This document shows positions 1 through 8,177 of a DNA stretch of 64,000 nt, in pieces; position 1 is the first letter of the stretch; each line of letters starts with the position of its first letter. The stretch spans positions 124,222-188,221 of the forward strand of contig NZ_AWZU01000004.1 in the NCBI RefSeq assembly GCF_000472385.1, read 5' to 3'. Origin of the DNA: Bradyrhizobium sp. ARR65 (GTDB lineage: Bacteria > Pseudomonadota > Alphaproteobacteria > Rhizobiales > Xanthobacteraceae). The notes beneath the pieces were generated by a model, which did no database searches, was not told the origin of the DNA, and worked only from the letters and a program-made list of their open reading frames with translations. The translations under genes were made by a program, and so were the position numbers.

Positions 1-85
1 TCAATCTTCCCGCGCGGCACTCCGCATGGGCTCGCGCCGCCAGCAGGAACTGCTCGCCGTGACTGCGAAGCTCTTCCTCGGCCAT
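1..85 (-). CDS. 5' end of an unidentified gene, cut by the window edge
   Basis: An ATG at 85 opens a frame on the minus strand with no stop before the window edge, giving 28 residues that begin MAEEELRSHGEQFLLAA. It begins 15 bases after the stop of the metallo-beta-lactamase-fold gene on the same strand, so the two are probably cotranscribed. The fragment is Glu/Arg/Ala-rich and likely helical. It is too short to assign to a family. Its identity would say most about what the upstream locus does. Confidence 0.5.
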   Translation of the reverse strand, partial: MAEEELRSHGEQFLLAARAHAECRAGRL

Positions 86-100
86 GTTGCGATTTACCCG

Positions 101-1291
101 CTATCTGCTCTGAGCTTTCCCTAACGATCCGTGGGGCCGGGCATGCGATGCGGTTGCACTGATGCCAAGTGCGGGTGCCGCGAGCGCCGCAGCCGTACCG
201 ATCTTACGGACGATGCCACTCGATTTTATCTCAAACGTAAGAGCCATTTCTTTTTCGGCCCAATATTCGTCGGTACAGAAAAAGCGATCTGCGTCGTCAT
301 CGACGATATCGACATATTCCCGCTTGGCGCGCTCGTGCGGCGGGTTATCGTCGTCGGCTTTGATTGGTTTGCAGCTCGCAACAATGATCGCGCCTTTGCG
401 GGTCTGCGAAAGGGCGTTTCGCGCGTCGCTATCGACTTTGACTTTCTCGCCCAGTTCGCTCCAGCGGTCCGAACTCAAGCTGCGCCATGAGCAATGATGA
501 GGCGGCAGCATGATATCGTAGGTGAGCCAGTCGGAATTGGCTTTCCCGTGAGACTTCCACAAGCGCTTCCAGATCTCGACTTCGGCATCACCGCCCGTTA
601 GATATCGGCAACGATCGCTGATGCCGCCGCCGCGCAGTGAAAAGCGAAGGATAACCGAGGATTGGTTATGCCGAAGTGTTTCCTCGTCATCATCATTTTC
701 AGGTGGTAGGGGACCAAGCAGCCTTGCTTCGAATGCTCCATCCGCCAGCCCGTTACAGGCACTGATCGTTTCGTTGAGCTTGACGACGATGTCAAGAATA
801 TCGTCGGTCTTGCCGTCAACGTCTTCGCCCAGGATCAGGATACGGTCACCTTCGGCAGGGATCGAGCCCTTTTCGCGGAACAGTTTGACTCGCCGGCGCG
901 CCTCCTGCCGCCACGCTTTGGCATCATCGCACAGGGGTTGCTCGGCATCCGCTCGCCGGAACACCACAGGCGAGGACCACATTTCCCGGATCAGAATCTT
1001 GTCGTCTTTCTCTTTCCACTCATCCGGAGGTCCGAGATGAAAGTGATTGCGAAGGCCGGTGATGTGGTCGGAATGGGGATGGCTCGACAGGAAGCCATCG
1101 ACATAAAGTCGGCCGGCGTCGTCTCGCCTGAGCCGCCCTCTCAAATCCTCGGCGACGTCCGGCATTTCGTGGTCTTCGTTGTCAGCATCGGCACGGATAT
1201 TGATATCGATCAGTAGGTTTTGGCCGTTATCAAGACAGACGAGAGTCATGTCGCCGTTAGAGACGGGAAAGAAGGTGATGGAAGCAGTCAC
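101..1291 (-). CDS. Metallo-beta-lactamase-fold hydrolase
   Basis: This 396-residue protein has a metallo-beta-lactamase fold. The metal-binding HPHSDH signature is at residues 71-76, a later Asp sits in LTGGDAEVE, and a downstream histidine pair (PPHHCSW) provides further ligands. The layout resembles the ComEC-like or RNase-Z-like branch more than class B antibiotic hydrolases. It starts with GTG, with AAGGA about 8 bases upstream. It is divergent from the WYL regulator gene, and a second gene follows 15 bases downstream. The last 40 residues are Ala/Gly-rich with no assigned fold. Substrate is unknown. MBL proteins of this type often sit in accessory islands beside conflict or modification systems, but that role here is inference. 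Confidence 0.75.
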   Translation of the reverse strand: MTASITFFPVSNGDMTLVCLDNGQNLLIDINIRADADNEDHEMPDVAEDLRGRLRRDDAGRLYVDGFLSSHPHSDHITGLRNHFHLGPPDEWKEKDDKILIREMWSSPVVFRRADAEQPLCDDAKAWRQEARRRVKLFREKGSIPAEGDRILILGEDVDGKTDDILDIVVKLNETISACNGLADGAFEARLLGPLPPENDDDEETLRHNQSSVILRFSLRGGGISDRCRYLTGGDAEVEIWKRLWKSHGKANSDWLTYDIMLPPHHCSWRSLSSDRWSELGEKVKVDSDARNALSQTRKGAIIVASCKPIKADDDNPPHERAKREYVDIVDDDADRFFCTDEYWAEKEMALTFEIKSSGIVRKIGTAAALAAPALGISATASHARPHGSLGKAQSR

Positions 1292-1476
1292 GTGATGCGT
1301 CCTTGCTCTGTAACTTGTTGATGTTCTTCAGATGTTCCCATCCAAACAGCGGCATTTCGGAAAGACGGGGTTGCCGACCCCCGTATCCATCCATAAGATA
1401 TGGGAATATGCGGAAAGTTAGTCAAGTAATTTGACGCGTTTTCCTGTGAGGAGTCAGGTTTCTTGGAGGTCCGGGT
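1292..1476. promoter_or_regulatory. Divergent promoter region with two small palindromes
   Basis: This 185-base gap separates the GTG of the MBL gene from the ATG of the WYL regulator. It contains two perfect inverted repeats: CCATA-N3-TATGG at 1391-1403 and GTCAA-N5-TTGAC at 1421-1435. BrxR/CapW-type WYL regulators usually bind palindromes in the promoter they share with their target genes, so both are candidate operators. A ribosome-binding site, GGAGG, precedes the ATG at 1477. Confidence 0.45.
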
Positions 1477-2397
1477 ATGGAGGACGGTGGCGAGCAACTG
1501 CGCTGGGGGGTTCGCCGACGTCTCGAGTTCATCGATTTCCGTCTCTTTTGGGACGGCCGCTTCAATCGGAGCGACCTGGCGAATACGTTCGGTATCTCCG
1601 CGCAGCAAGCGTCGGCCGACATTGCTCAATACGAAAAGTTCGCCGCCCGAAACCTCCACTATGACCGGGCAGAAAAGGCGTACATGCGCACGGAGGCGTT
1701 CTCGCCCGCCTTCATCGGCGAGACGATCGAGCGCTATCTGCTGCAGTTGGTCGCAATCGAGAACCGGTGGATGCGGGCTGAGGACACTTGGTTCGACACC
1801 ATTCCGCCGGTCGAAGTGCTCACGCTAGGTCGGCGACCGACCGATCCGACCGTGCTCTTGCGTGTCCTCGACGCCATCCGCAACAAATCCGAGATCGATA
1901 TCGAGTATGCTTCGCTGACAGGCTCAATGCAGCCGTCGCGGACGATTGCCCCTCACGCACTCTCACATAGCGCCGGCCGTTGGTACATCCGCGCCTGGTC
2001 ACGCGATCACAACGATTTTCGAGACTACAATCTCAACAGAATCGCATCCGTGACCGACCATCGGCCGGCGTCGGTCGATTCGACCCTCGATTTCGAATGG
2101 GTTCACATAATCAATCTTGTCATCCTGCCAAACCCAGATCTGAGCGATGAGCGCCAAGCCGCCGTAGCCGCCGAGCACGGCATGACAGATGGCCGCCTCA
2201 TACGACCCTGCCGCCTCAGTCTCAGCTTCTATCTCATGAGTGAATACAATTTGGACGTCGAACCCGGTCTCCTGAAGCCAGAAAAGCAGCAGATCATTTT
2301 GCAGAACCGAGACGAGGTGACTCAAGCTCGCGCGCTGTCGCGAAAGATGTCGATTGAAGCTCTCGCAAGAACTTCAGCATCCAGGTCTTCGACATGA
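1477..2397 (+). CDS. WYL-domain transcriptional regulator (BrxR/CapW-like)
   Basis: This 306-residue protein has an N-terminal winged helix-turn-helix (about residues 8-60, around RSDLANTFGISAQQASADIA). A WYL domain spans roughly 125-200, with RWYIRAWSRD and YNLNRI as its recognisable core, and a C-terminal WCX-like segment follows. The order matches BrxR/CapW regulators, which commonly repress defence operons and sense nucleic acid or nucleotide ligands. The ATG has a good GGAGG. Its stop overlaps the start of the nucleotidyltransferase gene as ATGA. The divergent MBL operon is its likely target along with its own promoter. Family is supported by sequence; the defence role is inferred. Confidence 0.8.
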   Translation: MEDGGEQLRWGVRRRLEFIDFRLFWDGRFNRSDLANTFGISAQQASADIAQYEKFAARNLHYDRAEKAYMRTEAFSPAFIGETIERYLLQLVAIENRWMRAEDTWFDTIPPVEVLTLGRRPTDPTVLLRVLDAIRNKSEIDIEYASLTGSMQPSRTIAPHALSHSAGRWYIRAWSRDHNDFRDYNLNRIASVTDHRPASVDSTLDFEWVHIINLVILPNPDLSDERQAAVAAEHGMTDGRLIRPCRLSLSFYLMSEYNLDVEPGLLKPEKQQIILQNRDEVTQARALSRKMSIEALARTSASRSST

Positions 2398-3133
2398 TCA
2401 GGAACGAGCGCCAACGTCTGCTGCTATCTCTCGAGGGTTGTCGGCCACCATGGTCGTAGTCGCAACTTTACTGTTCGGAAGCCTCGCACGTGCCGATCAC
2501 GCGGAGGGCTCCGATACTGATCTTCTTATGGTGAGTCTCGACAAGGAGACCCGTCATGTTTCTGTCGGTCATCTTTCCCTATTTTTGTATCCATGGCATC
2601 AACTGCAGCAGGATGCGCGCGATGGTGACCTGTTCGTCTGCCACTTGGCGAGGGAGGCGAAGCCGCTCATCGATCCAGACAATTACCTCGAGAAGCTTCA
2701 GTCTGCGTTCCAATTCCGATCGAGCTATCAAGGTGAGATTGATCGAGCTACAGACTTTGGGATGTATCTCGCTCGGTTCGGTGACGAACTCAACGCGACC
2801 CTGCTGAATAAGCGTGCGCTGTGGTGCATCCGCACAATCCTCATCGCTCGAAGTGCTGAACGACGCGATCCAGTTTTCGCGCCCCAGCAGCTTGCTGAGA
2901 ATACGCAATCGGCCGCGGCCCGCGACCTTCTGACTAACCGGCACATCCATCGCGATACTGCGGCGGTCCGACAACGTCTGCGTAGCTTTCTCGAAGACGA
3001 GACACAGTCGAACGGGGTCCTTGAGGCTGCGGACCGCGCGCATTTCATCGAGAGGTTTGATGCGACCTCAAACAGGGTAGCATTGCAGACGCTCCGGCAG
3101 GAGCAAGAAAGCCGAGCGGGCTATTTTGGGTGA
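2394..3133 (+). CDS. MNT-type nucleotidyltransferase, frameshifted near its N-terminus
   Basis: The main frame carries the pol-beta/MNT nucleotidyltransferase signature GSLARADHAEGSDTDL, that is GS followed by the DxD metal-binding pair, then a long helical C-terminal region. The natural start is probably ATG 2394, which overlaps the WYL stop as ATGA and reads MIRNERQRLLLSLEG. That frame then hits a stop at about 2457, while the catalytic frame continues one base out of register. One missing G in the GGG run at 2435-2437 would rejoin the two. As read, translation would need another start, such as ATG 2354 (inside the WYL gene) or ATG 2450. So the gene is broken, misread or unusually started. 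Substrate is unknown. Confidence 0.65.
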
Positions 3134-3319
3134 CGCGCCCTTTCAGGCCGCTTCGCAGGCCGAAGAAGGAAAAGCCTTGCTGAAGACTGTGTTGCGACGG
3201 TTGCGAGATTTGAGTTTCAAGGGGGTGCGGCCTGGGGCTGAAAACCTGATATGAGATCTCACCCAATCGTACAGGCTGCTCCGCGTCCCGTCCGAATGTA
3301 TAAAAATACCTGATTGGAC

Positions 3320-3517
3320 ATCTATGGCGCGCCGCGGCCATCTACACCCTCCACGGCAAAGTTCAACGACATCGATCCACAGGCGTGGCTTGCCGACGTG
3401 CCTGCCTGCCGGATCACTCCGCCAAGCGCATTCACGAACTGCTGCCTTGGAATTGGCAGCCTCGAAGCGTCGCGCACGCCGCCTAAGCGCGATCAGCCCA
3501 CCGCCAAAACGGCCTAG
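3320..3517 (+). pseudogene. Remnant of IS66-family transposase (TnpC) C-terminus
   Basis: Three short reading-frame pieces in succession resemble the end of IS66 TnpC: AIYTLHGK, then AKFNDIDPQAWLADV, then LPDHSAKRIHELLPWNW. Each lies in a different frame, so at least two indels are present. The IDPQAWLADV and ELLPWNW strings are hallmarks of the family. Only about 60 residues remain and there is no upstream part. This is a dead scrap that marks past insertion in the island. The 186 bases before it (3134-3319) hold no recognisable gene. Confidence 0.65.
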
Positions 3518-3534
3518 CCGGGGGGCGTGGCCGG

Positions 3535-4024
3535 ATGCGTACACTTTTCATCGACCGACAGCACCAGTGCGTGTTCCAGCGGATCGACATAGAGGCCGAC
3601 GATGTCTTGAACCTTGGCGCGAACTTCGGGTCGTTCGACAGCTTGAAGGTCTTCACCCAGTGCGGCTTGAGGCCGTGCGCCGCCCAGATGCGCTGCACGC
3701 TGCAGTGGCTAATCCCAGCTGTCCTGGCCATCGCCGGCGGGCTCAGTGCGTCATCTCGCCGGGCGGTTCGGCCAGCGTCATCGCCAGCGCCAGATCGTGG
3801 GCTTGCCTTTGCGGCTTGCATTTGCCGGTCTGCCGTTGGATCGCCATCCTGCCGACCCCGTCGCCGCTCAACGGCACAATCCGGGCCCGCCACACGTGCT
3901 TCTGCGGGCTGTTTCCCGATCCGATCACGGCTTCCAGCCGCTCTCGATCGCCCGGTCCGAGTCGGACATCAACTCCCTTCCTCATCCCAGCAGACTCGCA
4001 CATCTGCGAGCCGAGTGGAACCAT
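3535..4024 (-). pseudogene. Remnant of IS630-family transposase
   Basis: On the minus strand the N-terminal half of an IS630 transposase can be followed across two frames. The first piece reads GPGDRERLEAVI, then SPQKHVWRARIV, the helix-turn-helix region. The second reads ISHCSVQRIWAAHGLKPHWV and then PLEHALVLSVDEK, which ends at the first catalytic Asp. The gene stops there, next to the IS66 scrap, so the catalytic domain is lost. Frame changes near 3745 and 3600 show it is dead. Confidence 0.7.
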
Positions 4025-4349
4025 TCGTCAGCGTCAATCCACTCTGATGTCCCCAGTCAAGCACACAGCGCACGGTTTCCCATCTCCACGAGGACTCATC
4101 GTGAAGTTTTTGTGCCGATGGATCGTGCAGAGGAGAAGGCGGGACCCAAAGACGTCGGTGAACAGGCTCTGATGCGCGGGTTGGATACCGCATTTCCGTT
4201 TTTTCGTCTGGGGCTGTCCCTGGTCTAGCGTCGGGCGTCGATCGGATGATCGGCCACATAATGGATTTCAGGATTTCCCCTGCCGTGGTCCCACCTTCAC
4301 CCCTGCACGATTGATGTCTGCGACTGCCCCCCTGATCTTGATTGCAACA
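4025..4349. other. Unassigned sequence between IS remnants
   Basis: About 325 bases with no convincing reading frame. It probably contains the outer end of the IS110 element and more decayed mobile DNA, but no boundary repeats could be defined by eye. Confidence 0.3.
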
Positions 4350-4410
4350 AAGGGGGCTGTGGGCCGGTCGAGCGCACCTCACGACTCGAGCGGTCCACAG
4401 CCCCCAACGA
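4350..4410 (-). terminator. Long hairpin downstream of the IS110 transposase
   Basis: Two 21-base arms, 4352-4372 and 4385-4405, are inverted copies matching at 19 of 21 positions around a 12-base loop. Read on the minus strand, the hairpin begins just after the transposase stop and is followed by TTTGTTG, so it can work as an intrinsic terminator. It could also be a subterminal structure of the insertion sequence. Confidence 0.6.
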
Positions 4411-4412
4411 TG

Positions 4413-5531
4413 TCACGCCTGTCGAGGTGGCATGAGCTCGCGATTGATCGCCCAAATGAAGGCGGATAGCTCTCGGGCAATCGCCGTGACGATTACGGTT
4501 CGCCGCTTGCCCTTCCGCTCGAGTGAGCGGAAGCGTCCGCACAATCTGGTTTGCGCTTTCCACGCAATCTCGCGCGCGCCTCTCGGTGCGGCCTCCACCT
4601 TTGGCTGCTTGTCTCGGCTCACGCGCGGCGGATATCGATAGCTCCAGGCCGCCTCCACAAGAATACGTCGCGCCCGCCCGTTACCGGCTTTGGTGATGCC
4701 GCCTCGCTTGACCTGGTCGCCAGTCGAGTTTTCTGTGGGCACCAGACCCAGATAGCCCATCAGCTCGCGCGGATTTTGAAAGCGGGAGAGATCACCGATC
4801 TCGGCCAGCACCCCCACAGCCGCAATGAGATCAATCCCACGCACCGCCTGCAGGGCCGACACAACCTTGGCGAGCGACCACTCGGGTACTACCTCGCGGA
4901 TGGCATCTTCCAAACGCTCCATCCGCTCACTTTCCTGGCGTATCCCCTCAAGTAACTCTTCGAATGCGATGCGCTGCTCGCGATGCTCGAGCTTCTGCGA
5001 CATCAGCCATCTCATGTGGGTTGGTCCCCACGTTGTCTTGCCCGGATAGATGAGTCCCAGCCGCAGCATCAATGACGAGATCTGTTGACGCTTCCCCTGG
5101 AGGTCCTTCTTCACTGCCTGACGGGCGCGCGAGAGATCGCGCATAGCCTCATGGCGCTCGTCCGGCACCCACACCGCGGTGAGCTCGTCCGCGCGCAACA
5201 GCTTGGCGAGGCTTACCGCATCGCGCCGGTTCGTCTTCACTCGATCGCCGGCCTTCTTCGGAACGAGCGAGGGGGCCACCACCAGGCAGTCATGGCCGAG
5301 GCTCTTGAGCAGTCTGTAGAGGCCATATCCTGTCGGCCCTGCTTCGTAGCAAAACGTCAAATGACAGCATTTCGCTGCAAGCTTTGCCACCAGCTTTCGG
5401 ATCGCTGCCTCCGTAGCAGGAAACTCCCCGAGATATCGTACCTCGCCGGCACGGCCGCCATCGGCAATGGCTATTGCATTGCGCGATTTTGACGTATCGA
5501 TTCCGACAAAGACCTCGGTATGATGACCCAC
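4413..5531 (-). CDS. IS110-family transposase
   Basis: The product is a 372-residue DEDD-type (RuvC-like) transposase. The N-terminal catalytic domain begins VFVGIDTSKSRNAIA and continues through CYEAGPTGYGLY and the conserved TNRRDAVSLAKLLRA. The C-terminal Transposase_20 part contains VRGIDLIAAVGVLAEIGDLS and LMGYLGLVPTENSTG, with the Ser that serves as nucleophile in this family. I place the start at GTG 5531 because AGGAGGG lies 7 bases upstream and the homology begins right after it. The frame stays open further upstream, but that part covers the structured leader. No frameshift or missing motif was seen, so it may be active. Confidence 0.85.
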   Translation of the reverse strand: MGHHTEVFVGIDTSKSRNAIAIADGGRAGEVRYLGEFPATEAAIRKLVAKLAAKCCHLTFCYEAGPTGYGLYRLLKSLGHDCLVVAPSLVPKKAGDRVKTNRRDAVSLAKLLRADELTAVWVPDERHEAMRDLSRARQAVKKDLQGKRQQISSLMLRLGLIYPGKTTWGPTHMRWLMSQKLEHREQRIAFEELLEGIRQESERMERLEDAIREVVPEWSLAKVVSALQAVRGIDLIAAVGVLAEIGDLSRFQNPRELMGYLGLVPTENSTGDQVKRGGITKAGNGRARRILVEAAWSYRYPPRVSRDKQPKVEAAPRGAREIAWKAQTRLCGRFRSLERKGKRRTVIVTAIARELSAFIWAINRELMPPRQA

Positions 5532-5640
5532 GACTCGCCCTCCTTGTTTGAGGCTCTGCCCGGTCCATCCGGGTAACCCTCGTCGCAACATCGAGGGTGA
5601 GTCGCCCCATTTTGTGGAGGGGACATACAGTCTAGCTGCT
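5532..5640 (-). ncRNA. Candidate IS110 bridge RNA (seekRNA) leader
   Basis: IS110 elements encode a guide (bridge) RNA in the non-coding end beside the transposase gene. Here the sequence upstream of the GTG holds two perfect stem-loops: CCCGG-N5-CCGGG at 5559-5573 and ACCCTCG-N9-CGAGGGT at 5576-5598. Structure and position fit, but target and donor guide loops were not verified. Confidence 0.4.
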
Positions 5641-6420
5641 TCCAAACGCCTTTAAGACACTGCCGATCGCTGTGAGTGCGGCCGCCGCTGCCAATATGGG
5701 ACCCTTGTCGTATTCGGCAAGCTTTAGCGCCACAAATTCAAAGATCTTGAATATCAGGATCAAGCAATACACCGCTAAAATGTAGAACGTGAGAAAGAGT
5801 ATAGAGTACAGGACAAAAAACGTCAGATAAAACGCGGTCCAAAAGACTAAAAGCACTGGAACGGTAATGATCGACCAAGCCTTCACAAATTCAATATATC
5901 TGTTCCAAAGCAATATTAACGGCGCCATTGCGGCGACCATCGCCAGCAGGATCAGAACGTAGGCCGCCCAACCACGCAACAGCATCTTCCAAGCGGCATT
6001 GGGCCTTGTGATGATCCCGAATAGCTTTCGGAGTGAAATCCGCCCAATGGCATAGACAACGAGTGGGGCTGCAATGAATGCGAGAGGTACCAGCCACATC
6101 CAGAAGGATAATGCGCCGCGGTCTTTCACAAATTGAACAACCATAAATCCTACAAAAAACGTCGTAATGAATAGCGCTGCTACCCCGTAGAAAACGTCAA
6201 ATGTTCGCTGCCTTTGAAGTGCTTGCACGTAGGGCCACGTGCGCTGATAGGATAGCCAATACCAAGTCCTCATGGATATGTCTTTAATGCGGTCTCTAAC
6301 GGCCTGCGACAATGACCAGTCGAGTAAGGCGAGGGCGCCAGCAACGCCCCCACACACAATCGCAACCGTTCCCAAGGCAGGTGCGACCGTTGCTAAAACA
6401 GATTGAAGCTTGTCAAACAT
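5632..6420 (-). CDS. Multi-spanning membrane protein of unknown function
   Basis: A 262-residue hydrophobic protein with about six predicted membrane segments. One is near residues 15-35, followed by a charged stretch (VRDRIKDISMRTWYWLSYQR). Then come segments near 78-97, 105-126, 150-172, 180-205 and 205-230. No catalytic motif or known family is recognised. The stop codon coincides with the right border of the IS110 element, so the last residues may come from the insertion and the original protein may have been longer. No clear Shine-Dalgarno precedes the ATG. Confidence 0.6.
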   Translation of the reverse strand: MFDKLQSVLATVAPALGTVAIVCGGVAGALALLDWSLSQAVRDRIKDISMRTWYWLSYQRTWPYVQALQRQRTFDVFYGVAALFITTFFVGFMVVQFVKDRGALSFWMWLVPLAFIAAPLVVYAIGRISLRKLFGIITRPNAAWKMLLRGWAAYVLILLAMVAAMAPLILLWNRYIEFVKAWSIITVPVLLVFWTAFYLTFFVLYSILFLTFYILAVYCLILIFKIFEFVALKLAEYDKGPILAAAAALTAIGSVLKAFGSS

Positions 6421-6960
6421 AGTCAGTGCCTGACAATCAGAGGATCAGGCGACGTATCGGATAGCCGCGTTCTTGCAGCTCACTGCTCGACCGAAGGTTG
6501 CCTGAGACCTTATGCTACGCCAGTTTTACAAAGGATCGCAACGGGCAGCTACGCCAATCAACGGCGGCAATATCGATTTCCGAAATTCTGTAAGGGGGCC
6601 TGCTCGCACAAGCATTGAGTTATCCCCCAGTGTCGTTAACGATTCAACCCGCGAAATTTCGCGGCGATCCTCAAGATACGCTTTTCACGTTAACTCGTCT
6701 TGTCGGCACGATTTGACGGAGCGAAAAATTTCTGCCACCGTTTCCGAAATTCGAGGTGGGACACATCCACTCGTTAGCCCGCCGCTAACCGCAGCGGGTT
6801 TTTTGATTCCGGACTTCTCGCATGGATCAGCACGCCGCCCTCACAGCCGGTCGCCGATCGCGCGAAGGTCATGACCCAAGAGTTTCCAGACGATGATCGT
6901 TTGAGAGATTGGGCCGCGCGCATGCTCGCCGTGGCCGAGAGTCTTTGCCGCGCGTGACGC
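6421..6960. other. Gene-free stretch with one terminator
   Basis: Roughly 540 bases without a convincing gene. A short open stretch near 6885-6957 (EFPDDDRLRDWAARMLAVAE) has no usable start and may be a phage-gene remnant. The terminator at 6778-6804 lies inside. Confidence 0.3.
6778..6804 (+). terminator. Rho-independent terminator
   Basis: CCCGC and GCGGG arms (inner alternative CCGCT/AGCGG) are followed directly by TTTTTT. No intact plus-strand gene lies just upstream, so it belonged to something now lost or terminates an unseen RNA. Confidence 0.5.
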
Positions 6961-7067
6961 TCACGGATGTTTTTGCATGGCTGAGGTCGTCAGGCTGTTC
7001 CCGGAGCCTTCGCGGTTGAGACGCCCGGCGCCTCCCGCGGCCATGCTCGATCCCGCGAACCTTGAGC

Positions 7068-7631
7068 GCCCACCTTCGTCCCCGCGCCGGAGCTCGAAAC
7101 GTGGATGCGTTCGACCTTCACCGAGGAGGGCGCGCCGCTCCAGAACGATGACCACTTCCATTTGGCATGGCGCATGTCGGGGTGCTCTGGACATCGATCG
7201 AGAATTCGCGCCACGCGCGCCGCGTCGTCGGCCAGGCGGAGCGCGGAGAGCCCGCGGCGAAGGGGAAGTGGGCTCTAGCCAGCGCTGGATTGCAGATCTC
7301 GCAATTGTTCCGCGCAGTCCCGGATTTCATCCTGACGTTTGAGGCCGGCTATGCCGCGATCTGCTCCGATGCGCAGTGGTGCGCGCTGGTTGAGCATGAA
7401 CTGAGCCATTGCGGCGTTGAGCGCGACATGTACGGCACACCGAAGTTCCGGAAGTCAACCGGCCTGCCGGCGTTTACGCTGGTCGGGCATGACGTTGAGG
7501 AATTCGTGGGCGTGGTCCACCGCTATCGCGCGGCAGCTGCCGGCGTCCAGGCCATGATTGATGCGGCCGCCGAGGGCCCGACGATCGCCGAGGCCGATAT
7601 CGACTTCGCATGTGGCAACTGTCAAGGATAG
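7068..7631 (+). pseudogene. Frameshifted phage-type putative metallopeptidase
   Basis: The long frame from ATG 7167 contains HELSH, an HExxH zinc site, in a context (DAQWCALVEHELSHCG) typical of the putative phage metallopeptidase family. The N-terminal part of that family is present upstream in another frame (TFVPAPELETWMRSTF, then APLQNDDHFHL), starting near 7068 with no start codon and an in-frame TGA just before it. A 1- or 2-base indel near 7165 separates the two. The residual 154-residue frame keeps the zinc site and C-terminus. It is most likely a decayed prophage gene. It overlaps the next, convergent gene by 10 bases. Confidence 0.55.
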
Positions 7632-8092
7632 CCTAGTTGGCCGTCGAACGCCGCATCGAGCAAAAAGGCAAGCCCGGCAAGCGTCAGCCCCAGCATGAAG
7701 ACGACAAGCGCGACGCCGTATTTGTGATCAAAGAGCAAAGAGGCGGCCCCAATAACGGTCAAAGCATTGATCCCTAAAAACAAATAGTAGATGGCCTTGG
7801 CTGCGTTCCTCGCCATCCTATAGGCCAAGGATCTCTCGCGTGCCCCCCGCTTAATGATGACGGATGCTGCAGGAGGCGCGGAGCTCTCTTTGTCCGGCTC
7901 AGCTACTTTTTCCGGAGTTGGCCGCCCAGCAGAAGCGGCTTGCGAACTTGATAGCGTATCCGAAGCGGCTTGTGGAGCGAGGTCGCGCCGTTCGGCCGCT
8001 TTAGCGCGCAACGTAATAATTGCCGCAGTGATTGTGGCGATAGCGCTGATGACGGACGCAATGATGCTCGCTGTAGGCGCATCAATTGACAT
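7622..8092 (-). CDS. Small three-segment membrane protein of unknown function
   Basis: A 156-residue protein with one N-terminal membrane helix (about 8-28), a polar Pro/Ser/Ala-rich linker (35-75), a basic stretch (IIKRGARERSLAYRMAR) and two C-terminal helices (about 100-117 and 122-142). There is no enzyme motif. The layout could suit a phage or island membrane protein, but no family was recognised. It is convergent with the metallopeptidase remnant and overlaps it by 10 bases. Confidence 0.5.
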   Translation of the reverse strand: MSIDAPTASIIASVISAIATITAAIITLRAKAAERRDLAPQAASDTLSSSQAASAGRPTPEKVAEPDKESSAPPAASVIIKRGARERSLAYRMARNAAKAIYYLFLGINALTVIGAASLLFDHKYGVALVVFMLGLTLAGLAFLLDAAFDGQLGYP

Positions 8093-8177
8093 TCTAAATC
8101 TCCGATCTGCCCTGCAAATGGGCGCAGCCTACCCAAGTCTCGGCAAGAGTCGAGGGAGTTCCACAGCCACAACCGAG

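Larger units (their letters stand above)
4300..5640 (-). mobile_element. IS110-family insertion sequence (approximate limits)
   Basis: The element comprises an intact IS110-type transposase gene, a strong hairpin just downstream, and about 110 bases of structured leader upstream. IS110 elements lack long terminal inverted repeats, so the limits are estimates. The right end lies at or next to the stop codon of the membrane protein gene at 5632. Confidence 0.6.

Noticed and set aside
1288..1659. 123-codon minus-strand frame ending at the MBL start
   Set aside because: It overlaps the helix-turn-helix coding part of the WYL gene and has no start signal. The MBL GTG has its own ribosome-binding site.
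6778..6804. Possible tRNA 3' end before the terminator
   Set aside because: The hairpin and T-run resemble those after tRNA genes, but no acceptor stem, T-loop or CCA could be found upstream.
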